64,000 nt of DNA, from the NCBI GenBank assembly GCA_007570785.1, contig ML664161.1:4362171-4426170 (forward strand). The letters are read 5' to 3'. Origin of the DNA: Antilocapra americana. Lineage: Eukaryota > Chordata > Mammalia > Artiodactyla > Antilocapridae. Below are positions 52,836-64,000 of this stretch, one piece after another (the first letter of the stretch is position 1; each line of letters begins with the position of its first letter). The notes below the pieces were generated by a model, which saw only the letters and a list, made by a program, of their open reading frames with translations, ran no database searches and was not told the origin of the DNA. The translations under genes and the position numbers were made by a program.

Positions 52836-53763
52836 GAATTACTCTATTTTTAAATCAATAATCTAAGATTAATGTTATTTTAATAGTATTAATACAAGGC
52901 TTATCAAGACAAGATAGTATAAGTAAGGTAATTTGCAGTTTTGAAATTGTCATGAATTTTGTAAGAGTTTTATATGTATACATTTAAAATTTCCTCTTTA
53001 CCTATTGGGATGTTTGATTGAAGAGATTACCTTTTGATAAGGGAGTGAGATGGAAGAGGTCAGTCCATATCTCCTCTATTGTCTCTCCACCAATATTTAA
53101 TGTCAATTGTCTTCTTTGCCAAGCTACCATTCTAACTGGATATACTTAAGGAGTACACCCCAAAGCACAAAATCCTTTTCATAAGATGGTGTAAAAAGTA
53201 GCCATTCTGATATTTGACCTTGTGTGTCACAGTGGTGAGAAGCTAATTAGCTGCCAACTTTCCCTTGAAACCTAACCTGAAACTTTCATTTGAAATGACA
53301 GTTATCCTTAAAACACCTTCAGAATCCACACTGTATTTCTTACTTTGTACATTTCCAAGACAAGTTTTTTCTAAGTTTGTACTTTTGCCAAGAGTAAAAT
53401 TGAAGTGCAGAACAAGCCAATTTTTAGGCCATTTTAAGAGTCTAAGAGATTTGTTCTTTCTGACATTGAAGGAGGTTACTAGCCCCATTCCATACCTCAC
53501 CTCTGAAGTCCTGGGAGGACAGCTACTGGGTCACTGTGGTCTTCTGATGATGGCCTTATCTCTAGTCAGAACTTAGATATGGTGACCAATTCTGAGAAAG
53601 CAAAATTAGTTTGCCTGATAAGAGCAAAAAAAAATTTTTTTTAATGTGTTAAAAAATAATCTCTTTTAAATGAATGAGATAGGATAGTAATTTGATCACA
53701 ATTTATCATGTAGAAATTGCAACACTGAGAAAAAAAGAACAAAGTCAATTATTTGCTCCCTTG
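52836..53763. other. WDR49 intron, no element recognised
   Basis: Opposed frames at 53265-53576 (+) and 53243-53500 (-) overlap and neither shows a family motif. Nothing else was seen. Confidence 0.45.
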
Positions 53764-53943
53764 GGGCTTCTCAGTAGCACAGTTGGGTGAAGAATCCACC
53801 TAGCAATGTAGAAGATTCCCTGGGTTGTGAAGATCCCTGGAGAAGAAAATGGCAACCTACTTCAGTATTCTTGCCTAGAAAATCCCATGGACAGAGGAGA
53901 CTGGCAGGCTTTTATAGTGCTTGGGGTCACAGAGTCAGACATG
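53764..53943 (+). mobile_element. Bov-tA SINE, sense, diverged
   Basis: ggggcttctcagtagcacag to ggggtcacagagtcagacat. Confidence 0.88.
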
Positions 53944-54955
53944 CATTTTATACATCTGTTCCCTCAGAGGTTAATTGTTCATGCCTTGTTAGTTCAAACA
54001 TATCCATTGTTTTTAGGGAGGGAATGAGTTCAAAATAAATCAGTTGTTTTTCATGGTTTTTCCTAAAATTTGTGGAGCCCAATTTTGGATACTGAAACCA
54101 TCACAAAGTTAGTCTTGAGGGTTATTTGTGAATTTCACACATACTCGCCCCCGTCCAGCCTCCAACAAGATTATCCAGAATAAGTCACAGCTTTGGAAGT
54201 GCTCATTCTGATTCTTATCCTAATAATAAAAAACGATTGACTCATATATAAGATTATATACAGCTCTTTAGCAAGGCAATTATTTTAAGAATTTAATATA
54301 TTGTGATAGGTAAGTTTTATTGTTGAGGAACTTCAAATCCCTCATCTCAATTCCCTTAAAAAATACTTTTAGAGATAGAATTATATCAACAGCTATTTAC
54401 TGAGCACCTCCTTTTTAAAGAATTCTGTGAAGAATGCTACTATCAATCATATTTTCAGAATTATTTGAAATTATATGAAAAATTCTCTTTTCTGTTTTTA
54501 TGTCTTTATATATTATATATAAGTATTTATATATTTTACAGAGATAAAACCTTCACAAACAAAGTTTTCTACTTTAACTGAAAGAAGAGAAATAAATGAA
54601 TAGCTTATTTTTATAGAGAATTGTACATATAGAATCATAGAATTTCAGGGCATAAATTTAAGATAAAAATAAGATAAAATCTTAAACTTTATTATGATCA
54701 TTTATTTGATTTTAACAGAACTAGACATATTATATGACTACTTAACAAATGCAAAGATAGTTGATCATCTCTTCACTTAGTTTTACCAACATAAATATGG
54801 CTAGATATTTAACCAAGTATTTTTTTAACTGACGCAATGTCGATTTACAGCTTTGTATCTCAGTACATTTTGCTTAAAATGATAAGGAAACATTTTGTAG
54901 AATTTCTGAATTTAGGTTCTTTTTTCTGGTGGAAGTAGTCTCTAGATATGAATGG
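53944..54955. other. WDR49 intron, AT-rich
   Basis: Very AT-rich intron sequence next to the PRR13 insertion site. No exon or repeat recognised. Confidence 0.45.
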
Positions 54956-54974
54956 CCATATTCCTAAAGAACTT
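54956..54974. repeat. target-site duplication of the PRR13 retrocopy, left copy
   Basis: ccatattcctaaagaactt, 19 bp, identical to 55959-55977. It merges into the T run (poly(A) on the minus strand) at its right end. Confidence 0.97.
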
Positions 54975-55958
54975 TTTTTTTTTTTTTTTTTCCTGTTGGG
55001 AAATGTTTATTTGCCACTAAATCACCCAAGCATGCTACAATTACAAGAAAGGTACAGGTCATTTTTCCTTTCCATAATTCAATGTCGACAGCATCTCCTC
55101 AATCATAAGTATTACAAAAGAAAGTAAAAAAAAAAAAAGAAAAATCACATTTTAGAGATCTTAAACTTGTCTTTAGCATTTAGCTCAAATCTTACCATCT
55201 TCAAAAAACAGTTCTGTCAAACTCATCAGCTAAAAGTTCTATCCAAGCAGTGAGAAGATGGCCTTTGCTAGCCCGTGGCAATTCTTTTCCAATTTGTCCT
55301 AGCTAGTTAGTGCTGAACAGCAGAATGAGGTTTAGACTGCAGGGGTGGGGGTGAAGGGGTAGCAAGAGTTAATTTCCCCCAGGACAAGATGACATCTGAA
55401 GCTTGATGGGAGAGCTGAACTGGAGAGACTTGAGGGAAGGGTCCAGGCCCTGTATTCAGTCAGAGTCACTGCTGGAAGAGGAGGAGGAGGAATGCTTGCC
55501 ATGCTTATGGTGTTTCTGCTTCTTTTTATGAGCTTTCTTCATTTTCTTGTGCACCTTCTTGTCAATTACTATTCCTGGTCCTACAATACCAGGAACCAAT
55601 GGATTCACAGGACACATGCCAGGGCCAGGTGGTGGGTATGGAGGCGGGTAGGGACCTGAGGGCTGGCATCCTGGATATCCTGGCTGTGGCACAGGATGAC
55701 AGGGCCCACCAGGGGGAAAGGCTGGATTCCCCTGGGGTGCTCCTGGGGGAGTGGGAAAGGGGCCTGGAGGAAAGGGAGGGTTGGCAGGTGGTGGATGGGC
55801 AGGATTGCAACCTCCAGGATACCCAGTGTTAGGGGGGTGTGGATATGGTCCTGGCTGCCCAGCATTGGGATTCCACATATTCAGATGTTTCCTTCAGCCC
55901 AGGAATGGAGAAAGAAGGAGACTGGGGTACCTAGATGTCCGGTCACCCTTACACCACT
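54975..55958 (-). mobile_element. processed retrocopy of PRR13 mRNA (full insert)
   Basis: Intronless cDNA-like insert of about 980 bp read on the minus strand. An 80-base 5' UTR remnant (55879-55958) precedes the coding frame, followed by a 3' UTR of about 460 bases (54992-55455), an AATAAA signal at 55006-55011 and a 19-base poly(A) tail (seen as T at 54973-54991). The flanking 19-bp duplication and tail are the marks of L1-driven retroposition. It lies in the WDR49 intron between exons 59904-60019 and 49067-49197, on the same strand, so WDR49 pre-mRNA would carry it in sense. The perfect duplication and clean tail suggest recent insertion. Confidence 0.96.
55456..55878 (-). CDS. intact PRR13-like open frame in the retrocopy (possible retrogene)
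   Basis: 140 codons plus stop, uninterrupted. It begins MWNPNAGQPGPYPHPPNTGY, continues with proline/glycine repeats (PPFPPGPFPTPPGAP, PQPGYPGCQPSGPYPPPYP), then NPLVPGIVGPGIVIDKK, a lysine/histidine tract (KKMKKAHKKKQKHHKHGKH) and a serine run ending SDSD. This layout is that of PRR13 (proline-rich protein 13, also TXR1), which I remember as a nuclear regulator that represses thrombospondin-1, about 148 residues in human. The frame is slightly shorter than that, apparently by indels in the low-complexity tail. No stop or frameshift is present. There is no evidence here of its own promoter. An intact frame may reflect youth and not selection. PRR13 is named as the parent, not as the symbol of this locus. 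Confidence 0.85.
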   Translation of the reverse strand: MWNPNAGQPGPYPHPPNTGYPGGCNPAHPPPANPPFPPGPFPTPPGAPQGNPAFPPGGPCHPVPQPGYPGCQPSGPYPPPYPPPGPGMCPVNPLVPGIVGPGIVIDKKVHKKMKKAHKKKQKHHKHGKHSSSSSSSSDSD

Positions 55959-55977
55959 CCATATTCCTAAAGAACTT
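55959..55977. repeat. target-site duplication of the PRR13 retrocopy, right copy
   Basis: ccatattcctaaagaactt, identical to 54956-54974. On the minus strand the pre-insertion site reads TT|AAGTTC, an acceptable L1-endonuclease site. Confidence 0.97.
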
Positions 55978-57385
55978 AATGGGCTCTCTGATTCAGGCTT
56001 TGCTTAGTGGAAAGGGGCATTTTCCATACCCTGCCTTGTATGCATCAACTCCTCCATTAGAATGCGATGCCCTTGAGCGAAGGAATCCTGCTCTTTCACA
56101 TTCAGCACACCATGTTTCCTAACTCTATGTTTGCCATCTAGGTGCAGTTTAAAGATATTTGAGGAAAGGAAAGGGGAAAATCGTGGTAAGATAAAATTCT
56201 GAGGTATTATTAAATTGATAATATGTGGTCTTTTTTTTTTCCCTTCAAATACACAAAACTGATTCATTAGCTTTGATTGACCTGATCAACTTAGTCAAAA
56301 TATTTCTTTAAAAGAATGCAATCAATCTCCCAAGATTTAATGACTCTGTCTGTAATTCAGGAATGGTAGAAAAAGTATGCACTTTGGCATAGACTTTTAA
56401 CTCAGCTGCCTACCAGCTTTGGCCAGGTTACTCATCAAGCCTCGCCTCCTCCTTTGTGAAAGAGAATTGGTAATACTTGGCTTTCTGGCTTATTGTAATG
56501 AAAGAATAGATTTGAATATCAACTCTGTTTTCCTCTTATTTGAAGTGTGACCATGGGTAATTAATCTGTTTAATCTTCATATTTCCTATCTATTCAATAA
56601 ATGTTCATTAAGTCATTTGACAAGTATCATATAACATCTAATGAGCATATATTAAATATACATACATATTAGATGTTCAATATTTATATTCCTAGGTTAA
56701 GTAAAGTGCAGGAAATTAGAAAACATAAAGACAAATGGGGGCATATTTCCACCATAGGAGGAAAGAGAAAGGTTCTGGTAGAAAAGATACATGAACAAGA
56801 CTTCAAATAAGAATAAACATTAACTACATGAAAATATTTGGAGAGAGATTTCTAGATAAGGGGAGATAACGGGTGTGGGAAATGGTACGGCTTATATAGG
56901 AACACTCTGACAGCAGGTTTCTATTTGAGTTTAGAATGTACACAAGAATGGAGCATACACATGAAGCTCAGAATAGGTCTGGGACACAGGGAGCTCTGGT
57001 TTTTTTGTTGTAGACATTTTAAAAATCATTGAACCAAGGAAGTGGCATAGACAAATGGTATTGTAGAAAGAAATCACTGTAGAAATCAGTAAAATGAGTA
57101 AATCTATTTAGTAGGTAAAAGACATTTACTAGAGAAAAGGACAAATGAGAAGGCCGTGACATTCATGTACATAGAAATGATGCTCTGAAGTATACAGTCT
57201 AGTAGTATTGGGGATAGATTTGAAAAAAATATTTAGACTAGAAAAGAGATAAGGCTTAGTGACTACTTAACTGTGAAGTTGAATAAGAACGATGACCAGG
57301 TGGGTGACCAGGATGTCTAGCTATTAACTGAAGCTCTGAATCTAAGACAAAAAGTAGGTTTAGGGAAAGGGAATGAATAAAATGG
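55978..57385. other. WDR49 intron; one probable MIR
   Basis: About 56350-56500 is a probable sense MIR (ctgcctaccagctttggcca ... ctcgcctcctcctttgtgaa). The rest is unclassified. Confidence 0.45.
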
Positions 57386-57603
57386 GCTTCTCTGATGGCT
57401 CAGACTATACAGAAACTGCCAGCAATGCAGGAGACCCACATTCAATCCCCAGATCAGGAAGGTCTGGAGAAGGAAATGGCTGCCCACTCCAGTATTCTTG
57501 TCTGGAGAATTCTATGGACGGAAGAGCCTGGTAGGCTATAGCCCATGGGGTCGTACAGAATTGGACATGACTGAATGACTATCACTTTTACTTTCATGCA
57601 TAA
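57386..57603 (+). mobile_element. Bov-tA SINE, sense
   Basis: gggcttctctgatggctcag to actatcacttttactttcat. Confidence 0.92.
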
Positions 57604-59705
57604 TACACTCAGTTTAGAATATGAAGAATTTGGGATCACAGTTAGATACATCCAGCAAGCAAACGGATGAGTGAGCTTAGAAAGATAAGAGCTGAAGACA
57701 GGGATTAGAGATATCTACAAAATATTGCCTACCTTCCAAGATGAAGCTAAGGATTAAGTTGGATAATGTAAAGTGCATAATGCTACCAAGCTCTATGAAT
57801 GAAGTAAGTTTATGGCATATTTATGTACTGATTTCAATAAATGTAATTTCTATTCCATCTTGGACAGAATTATCAGACCAATTTATTTATTTAAATAGAG
57901 CCTAAAGTTAAAGTTACAGTATAACTTAACAGCCTCCTCTGGATTTTAAAGAAAGCTTAATAAGCTGACTCTCAAACTTCCACTTATTTTTTCTCAAGTC
58001 ACTAAACTATTAGGGAGTTGGCTTAATGGACTATCCTCCCCAAGACATAACCAAACAACTTACCTGTTTTCTTGCCTCTTTTGTTAAATGCCTCTTGGTT
58101 AAAAAATAAAAAAAGAACGACCCTGCAAAGATCTTGCAAAACCCATCCTAATGTAAGACATCTTGCTTAGAAAATATAAAAATATCATTTTCAAATTCAT
58201 CAACATGAAAGTAAAACAATATAACTGGGAACATAGTCATTCAACTTTCAACTCCAACTATAGGATCCAAGTCCTGACAACCTTATGGAAGGTGGAAAAG
58301 ATAGAGAAAAATGAGAGGAATGTTTTCCTCCACTCATTTCAATCTCCCCCAAAATTCCTCCCCAGGGTTATAGAAAGTGGTCACCCCCAATACAGATCAG
58401 ATCATTGGGTGTTCTTTTTAAATCACTTTTAGATTACTCTATATATCTAATCTTTAGAAATTTTACCCTGTGACCAATTAAAAAAGCCTTACATTTGATG
58501 GTAATTTCTAACCATGGATGTCTAAAAAATATGACTAAGAAAATGGTGTCTCCAAACTTTTGACCAATACATTAATTTTTAAAGCTCTTTTTGTTATGTG
58601 CAAAATTAAAGTGAATTGGCTATATACTACATATCTACTCTGCCACGATATTAGATAATTCCACTTACTCATTGCCATAGCCTGATTATAGAGAGCATTA
58701 GGCCATAGTCTACTGGAGTGGTTATGAGTCACTGATGGATCATGATTGCTTCCAGGGATATGAAGAAGCATTCTTTAAAGGTGAAGATGATTAAATTAGT
58801 TCTTAATAGCAAGTAGAATAATCTGAACTATACTTTCTTTCTTTATAGTCAAACTACCTCTGAATACCAAGCTGTGTGTGGCACTGTATTCTCTTTTCTA
58901 GTCTAGGATGTTCACATTTGCATTAGACACAACTCTTCCCTATGCTTGATCAAAATCCCCAAATAAATATTGCTAGTTTTCTAGGTATAAAATTTGATTT
59001 AATCCTAGCTTCAAACTATCGAGATCATATTTCTACAGTGAATAATCTTGGGCAAATTACCTATTAGAGCAATATTTCTTGAACCGTTGAATTTACGGAT
59101 AATGTATTCTTGAAACATATCACACTTAAATTTTCTTAGGGCTTATACAACGCCATAGAAAAGACCTTGTTTATGATCCCTTAGTTCTCTCAAGAAAAGA
59201 GGAAAGCTAAGTAATTTTCTTTATAATGAAATGGAAAAATTGTTCTTTGAAAATAGTAAGTGGAATGTGAAAGGCCCTTCTCCACACTGAAGTGACAGAA
59301 GTGCTAACAGATTTCATCAGGCTGCTCCCCTCTTGTGCTGCAGCTGAAACTAAGAAGAGAAGAAGGAATGAGTTCCTTTTACAGTTGAAGGAATAAAGTT
59401 TATACATTAAGAATTTATTGACTGTAAAGTTTGGGAAAGTTTCAGATTTAACACTCAGGAAGTGGTATTATGTTTCTATCTGGAATGGTTAAAGAAAAAG
59501 ACAGGTTCCTAAAGCCAGGAGAAAGCACTGTTAACACTTCTCAAAGCCGCTCAAGCTACATGATCTTCAAATATTTTATTCACTAAGCATCCAGCCCGTT
59601 CCAAATAGTTTCACTCATCAAGGTCACCAGAAAGTTAAAGACTCAGAATTAGGATTAAATTAGTTGAAGACATAGAAAACAGGATTGCTGGGTCCTTTTT
59701 TCTTT
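57604..59705. other. WDR49 intron, no element recognised
   Basis: AT-rich. Frames at 58163-58432, 58535-58771 and 59207-59407 show no WD40 text or other family motif. A MIR remnant is possible near 57720-57850. Confidence 0.45.
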
Positions 59706-59849
59706 TGCGGTGGTGGTGGTGGTGATTTAGTCTCTCAAGTCATGTCTGACTCTTGCAACCCCATGGGTGGTAGCTCACCAGGCTTTTCTGTCCATGGGAT
59801 TTCCCAGGCAAGAATACTGGAGTGGGTAGCTGCTCTCTTTTTCAGGGGA
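59706..59849 (-). mobile_element. Bov-A SINE fragment, antisense
   Basis: A short (GGT)n run then gatttagtctctcaagtcat ... gaatactggagtgggtagct. It lies 55 bp from the donor end of the next WDR49 exon. Confidence 0.85.
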
Positions 59850-59878
59850 TCATAAAACTCTCTCCTTTTACCTTCCTA

Positions 59879-60034
<156 letters not shown>

Positions 60035-60279
60035 TCAAATCAGCTTTGAGATAAGAAAAGAAAATGTCTTCTCAGTGGGTGCAGCAACAGGATGTAATAG
60101 GATTATTTTACACTGGTTTACATTCTGGACTAGGGTTGATTCACTTGAGACACATGATAATTAAAGCCTTCTCACCATTTAATTTAGCTCATATGTTTAT
60201 TACTCTATTTGTAACCTTATCAGTCTACTCTGATAATAGTTGATTCAAAGGCAATACATCAGTGTATTTTTTTAAGGGG

Positions 60280-60470
60280 GAGGCAGTATAAAAACATGAA
60301 AAGCCTCACTTTGGAGTCTGTCAAACTCCTGTTTCTTTCTTCAAGTATCTTTCTTAATTTTGATTTCCTCATTTATCGCACAGGACCTTTACTTCAGGGT
60401 TGCTTGGAATTATAAACATATAATACAGAGCTTGAAACACAGTCATGATGTCCTAAGTTTCCTATCTTCT
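60280..60470 (+). mobile_element. MIR SINE, sense
   Basis: ctcactttggagtctgtcaa ... ttttgatttcctcatttatc ... cagggttgcttggaattata follows MIR. Confidence 0.6.
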
Positions 60471-60659
60471 GCCAATAAAACCTCCTGTTGAGCAGTGGGT
60501 ACCAGACCCGCACCCACAGAAGCACAAGCAATTCTAGTTTACCTCCTCAGGCAGTGGGATGAGGATGCAGACGAATCGGCTCACTTTAAGAGAGAAAGTA
60601 ATTAACTGTTAAAACTAAGCCCTGCTACGAAACATTATTGGTACATCATCAAAGGGCAG

Positions 60660-61018
60660 TTGGCACTTTCTGTTGAGATGAAAATGCATATACCCTTTGC
60701 CTCAAAAGTTCAACTTTTAGAAAATCATTACTCAGAGATATTCATATGTGAAATGATGTATTTTAAAGGATATTCTGGAAGCATTGTTCATAACAGCTAA
60801 AAATTTGAATCAACTTAATTGCTCATTAACAAGCAATCGAGAACCAAAATATGGAATATCTCCATGGTATCCTATAGTGCAACTATTACAAAGAATGAGT
60901 TATCTCCAATTGTCTAAGCTTTGTCCAAAGCCAATCAGCCATGGAACCTTCATCAAGTTGTCCATTTCCTTAGGTTTCAGTTTTCTCAACTAGTATAATA
61001 ATAGTACCAAGCATATAG

Positions 61019-61061
<43 letters not shown>

Positions 61062-61380
61062 GTACTTAGGACAGTGTATGACTCATATGCAATAAAATTT
61101 AACTAATATTATTATTGTTGGTGTTTGCCTTCATATAAATCAGTCTAATACAGAAAATATAAAATGCAGAACAGTATGGACAGCGGACTGCCACTGAAAA
61201 ACAAATAGTGCTCACAGTCTAGAAAGATGTGCAAGAAACTAGTACTACTGGTAGCCACAAGTGAGGAGAAGGGAACAGGGGTGGGAAAGAAACTTTCTTT
61301 TCACTGTATATCTCTTTTAGGTTTAAAATTTTACTGTGTGCATACATTATTCAAAACAATTAATCTAAAAACAGAAACTT
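60660..61380 (+). mobile_element. old L1M 3' region with a MIR inserted
   Basis: L1M-type text at about 60680-60900 (aagcattgttcataacagct ... tatagtgcaactattacaaa) and 61180-61380 (gggaacaggggtgggaaaga ... ttcttttcactgtatatctc). Between them, about 60905-61130, lies a sense MIR (atttccttaggtttcagttt ... gtacttaggacagtgtatga). Confidence 0.6.
61021..61058 (+). repeat. (GT)19 microsatellite
   Basis: 38 bases of uninterrupted GT inside the MIR, likely polymorphic. Confidence 0.97.
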
Positions 61381-62251
61381 GAAAACCATGATAAATAGGG
61401 CAATACTTTTAAATCTCTGATTGCATAAGTACTGGATTTGGGGTTCTAAATTATAAATGAGATTGGAAAATATCATTCATTCTTGTTTCTTTTTAGAATA
61501 TGGCCTGTGCAGCTCAACCTTGATTTATGCATCCTACACGGAAGTTGCTAGATTTCAAAATTCTATTGTGCTATTGTGATAAAGATAAATGTACCTTCAA
61601 AAGCTGTGATTGTAATGCTAAATTCACCTTAACTTCTAAGATGTCAGGACTCAAGCTGAGACACTGAGGGGTGTACATGCTCTTCACCCACGCCACCTTG
61701 TTTTCCTCTACACAGGGCTCTTATAAAGCCCACCTAAAATAATACCCACAGAAAAGTAGTATAAAGATCTGACTGTCCCCAGATCCTATCAAGCCCCTTA
61801 ACTGGGACCAGTTTTGCAACCATCTACATGTCTGCCCTACCCTGGACTCTATGACCTGTCACTTCCCAACTTAGGGATAAAAACAATTTAATCCATTGCC
61901 TTCTGTTTTCAGTTCAGCCTCGTATCCAAAGACTGGTATGTGGGATACTCACTTTTTTTTTTTTTTGCCTAAGTCACTGTCTAATACTCCAGTTCCAGTT
62001 ACTTTGATTTTATTCCATTTGACTATTGGGATTGGAATTATCCCATTATCTTCACACATTTCACCATTTCTCCCATGAAGATGTTACTTGACTTAAACCC
62101 ACGCTCCTAGTCCATACCTCAAGCCATTATCCTTCCCAGAGGTCACGTTCTGCTAGTTTCCAGAGATGCTCACTGCAGCATGCTTCACAGTGACCAACGC
62201 AGGCTGGAATTCTCCTAAATACCTGGCCCCCAATTCCACAATGTTCTACCT

Positions 62252-62362
62252 ACAGTGGCAACCCTCCCCAGTATTCTTGCCTGGAGAATTCCATGGACAG
62301 GCTACAGTTCATGGAATCGCAGAGTCAGACACGACTGAGCGACTATCCCTCACTCACTCACT
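62252..62362 (+). mobile_element. Bov-A SINE fragment, sense
   Basis: cagtggcaaccctccccagt ... gagtcagacacgactgagcg. Headless, with an internal deletion (catggacaggctacagttca). Confidence 0.85.
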
Positions 62363-63268
62363 ACCTACCTACATACCTAGGTAGCTTTCCACTACCGTCC
62401 CCAGCAGTCTACCTGAATGCATTATACACCCTAACACAGGAAGTACCTCTAATTAATAGCCTTCTGATCCCACTTAGGACAGAAACTTAAGAACAATTCA
62501 AAGCTTATTTGGGAAACTGCTTTCTGTTGCCTCAAAGTGTCACAAGTCATCTCCAACGATACTATCATCACTTTCAGTGCTGAGGCGAGCAGAGAAGATT
62601 CACTGGTGGGCATGATTTTAGATTGTAAGAATCTAGCTTTGCCTGAAATTTCGATGATTTCTGCAAAATAATACAGCACTTTCCTCCCAGAAGAAATTAA
62701 TAATTTGGTAACTAACAGGATAACATAATGTTGGTTTAGGATGGATAATAAATAAGATTATGATTGTTCTTCCTACTATCCTTTACTATCTTATTGATAC
62801 CTACCTTCACATAAAAATGCAATTTACAAAATAAGTTGATTTTAAGATACTCATTTTCTGAAAAACTTGCATTCATGTCATTTTAAAATGTTATGTACTT
62901 GCCCTGATTTCTCATTTTATAAACTGAGAAAAATGAAACCAAAGACATTAGCTAAAGCACAAGATAAGTATTCAGGCCTCTTATTCCCCAAAGTGGTCCT
63001 CTATCCAGAAAACTGGAAAAGGCTTTCTGAAATGAGTAAGACAAGCAGTGCTTTGATTCTAAATAATTTATTCAGAAAAATCATTTATTCATTTATCCAC
63101 AGAGGTTTATTTTCCTAACAGCTTTGTTATTAGATGGTTTGAGTTATTTAGTTCTTCCTTGTCTCATCTCTTTTCTTCCAAGACCAAAAATACCAACACA
63201 GATATAGCCAAAGCTGTGTCTCCTCGCACAACGCTTTAGCCCCCTCCTATCTGGATAAAGAAGCGTCA

Positions 63269-63445
<177 letters not shown>

Positions 63446-64000
63446 CTATGAGAAAATAACATTATAGAGAAATTAAATATAGTCTCAGAATCCACCGTTT
63501 TTATTTCGATCAAAATATCCAGCCTGTGCATTTCCGCTAGTGAGTTCCACCAACAGTTAGAGACATTTTTTTAATGTATTTGCTTTCTTTTGTTAAGCCG
63601 ATAACATTTCAATTTCTAGGCCAGAACTGAGGTAATGAAGTCATGTTTCTCTTTATCAGAAAAGATAGGAATCTTCTTCCCTTGCCCACTGTTTAGCTTA
63701 GTGTCTAGAGACCATCCTGAAATCGAATCCTACTGAAAATAAATTTATAAATCTTTCACGTTCAGATGAGAAAGTTGATTTTATCAGTCATGACGCTCTG
63801 ACACTATTCACTCTATGGAAATAAACCTTTTATTACATATCAGCTTTCACTTAGCATTCAGAAGAGAAAGCACCACCAGCCATTATGGGGAAAAGTTCAT
63901 ATCAGCAGATTGCTAGAACTACTTTGCTTCTAACGCCATTAGTTCCTTTCCTCAAGGTACTGCATATATTTTCACAATCAACATAATTATTGATGGGTCA
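63446..64000. other. WDR49 intron at the window edge
   Basis: No repeat or exon recognised. The acceptor for exon 63281-63445 lies at its lower edge, so WDR49 continues beyond 64000. Confidence 0.6.

Noticed and set aside
53243..53576. Opposed overlapping frames of 85 and 103 codons
   Set aside because: Neither matches WD40 or any family I know, and neither continues the WDR49 phase chain.
55599..56122. Three + frames of 77-123 codons
   Set aside because: Shadows of the PRR13 retrocopy on the opposite strand. Its GC-rich proline codons keep several frames open.

Overview
The window is ruminant (bovid) genomic DNA. It is packed with bovid-lineage repeats: BovB LINEs, about thirty Bov-tA/Bov-A2 SINEs, CHR-type cetartiodactyl SINEs, three L1 3' ends of the cattle L1-BT type and one BTLTR1-like solo LTR. 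These sit on an older mammalian layer of MIR, L2, MER5A and L1M. I see no bacterial genes, CRISPR array or operon. Cattle is the simplest guess; the sequence alone does not exclude sheep, goat, buffalo or another bovid.

The only multi-exon host gene I can support is on the minus strand. Ten internal coding exons between 63445 and 23909 splice with GT/AG borders and matching phases into one open frame of 495 codons plus one base. The peptide is a WD40-repeat protein that I recognise as WDR49. The exons, in gene order, are 63281-63445, 59904-60019, 49067-49197, 45119-45217, 43029-43193, 40152-40339, 39217-39414, 35334-35500, 26526-26635 and 23909-24055. The start codon and first exons lie beyond 64000. 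I could not find the terminal coding exon with confidence below 23909.

Inside the 10.7 kb intron between the second and third of these exons, on the same strand, is a full-length retrocopy of PRR13 (proline-rich protein 13). It has an intact 140-codon frame, UTR remnants, a poly(A) tail and a perfect 19-bp target-site duplication. A second retrocopy, of U6 snRNA, lies at 15362-15464 and also has a poly(A) tail and a duplication.

Layout: 1-23908 holds no recognised exon and is BovB, an inverted L1, U6, and a stack in which MIR, L1M and an LTR interrupt one L2. 23909-45217 holds the seven 3'-most WDR49 exons found, with SINEs in the introns. 45870-47778 is a 5'-inverted L1 containing a 100-N assembly gap. 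49067-64000 holds three WDR49 exons and the PRR13 retrocopy. Most of the interest is in the retrocopies, the twin-primed L1s and the nested insertions, whose order can be read directly. I found no previously undescribed system that the evidence supports.
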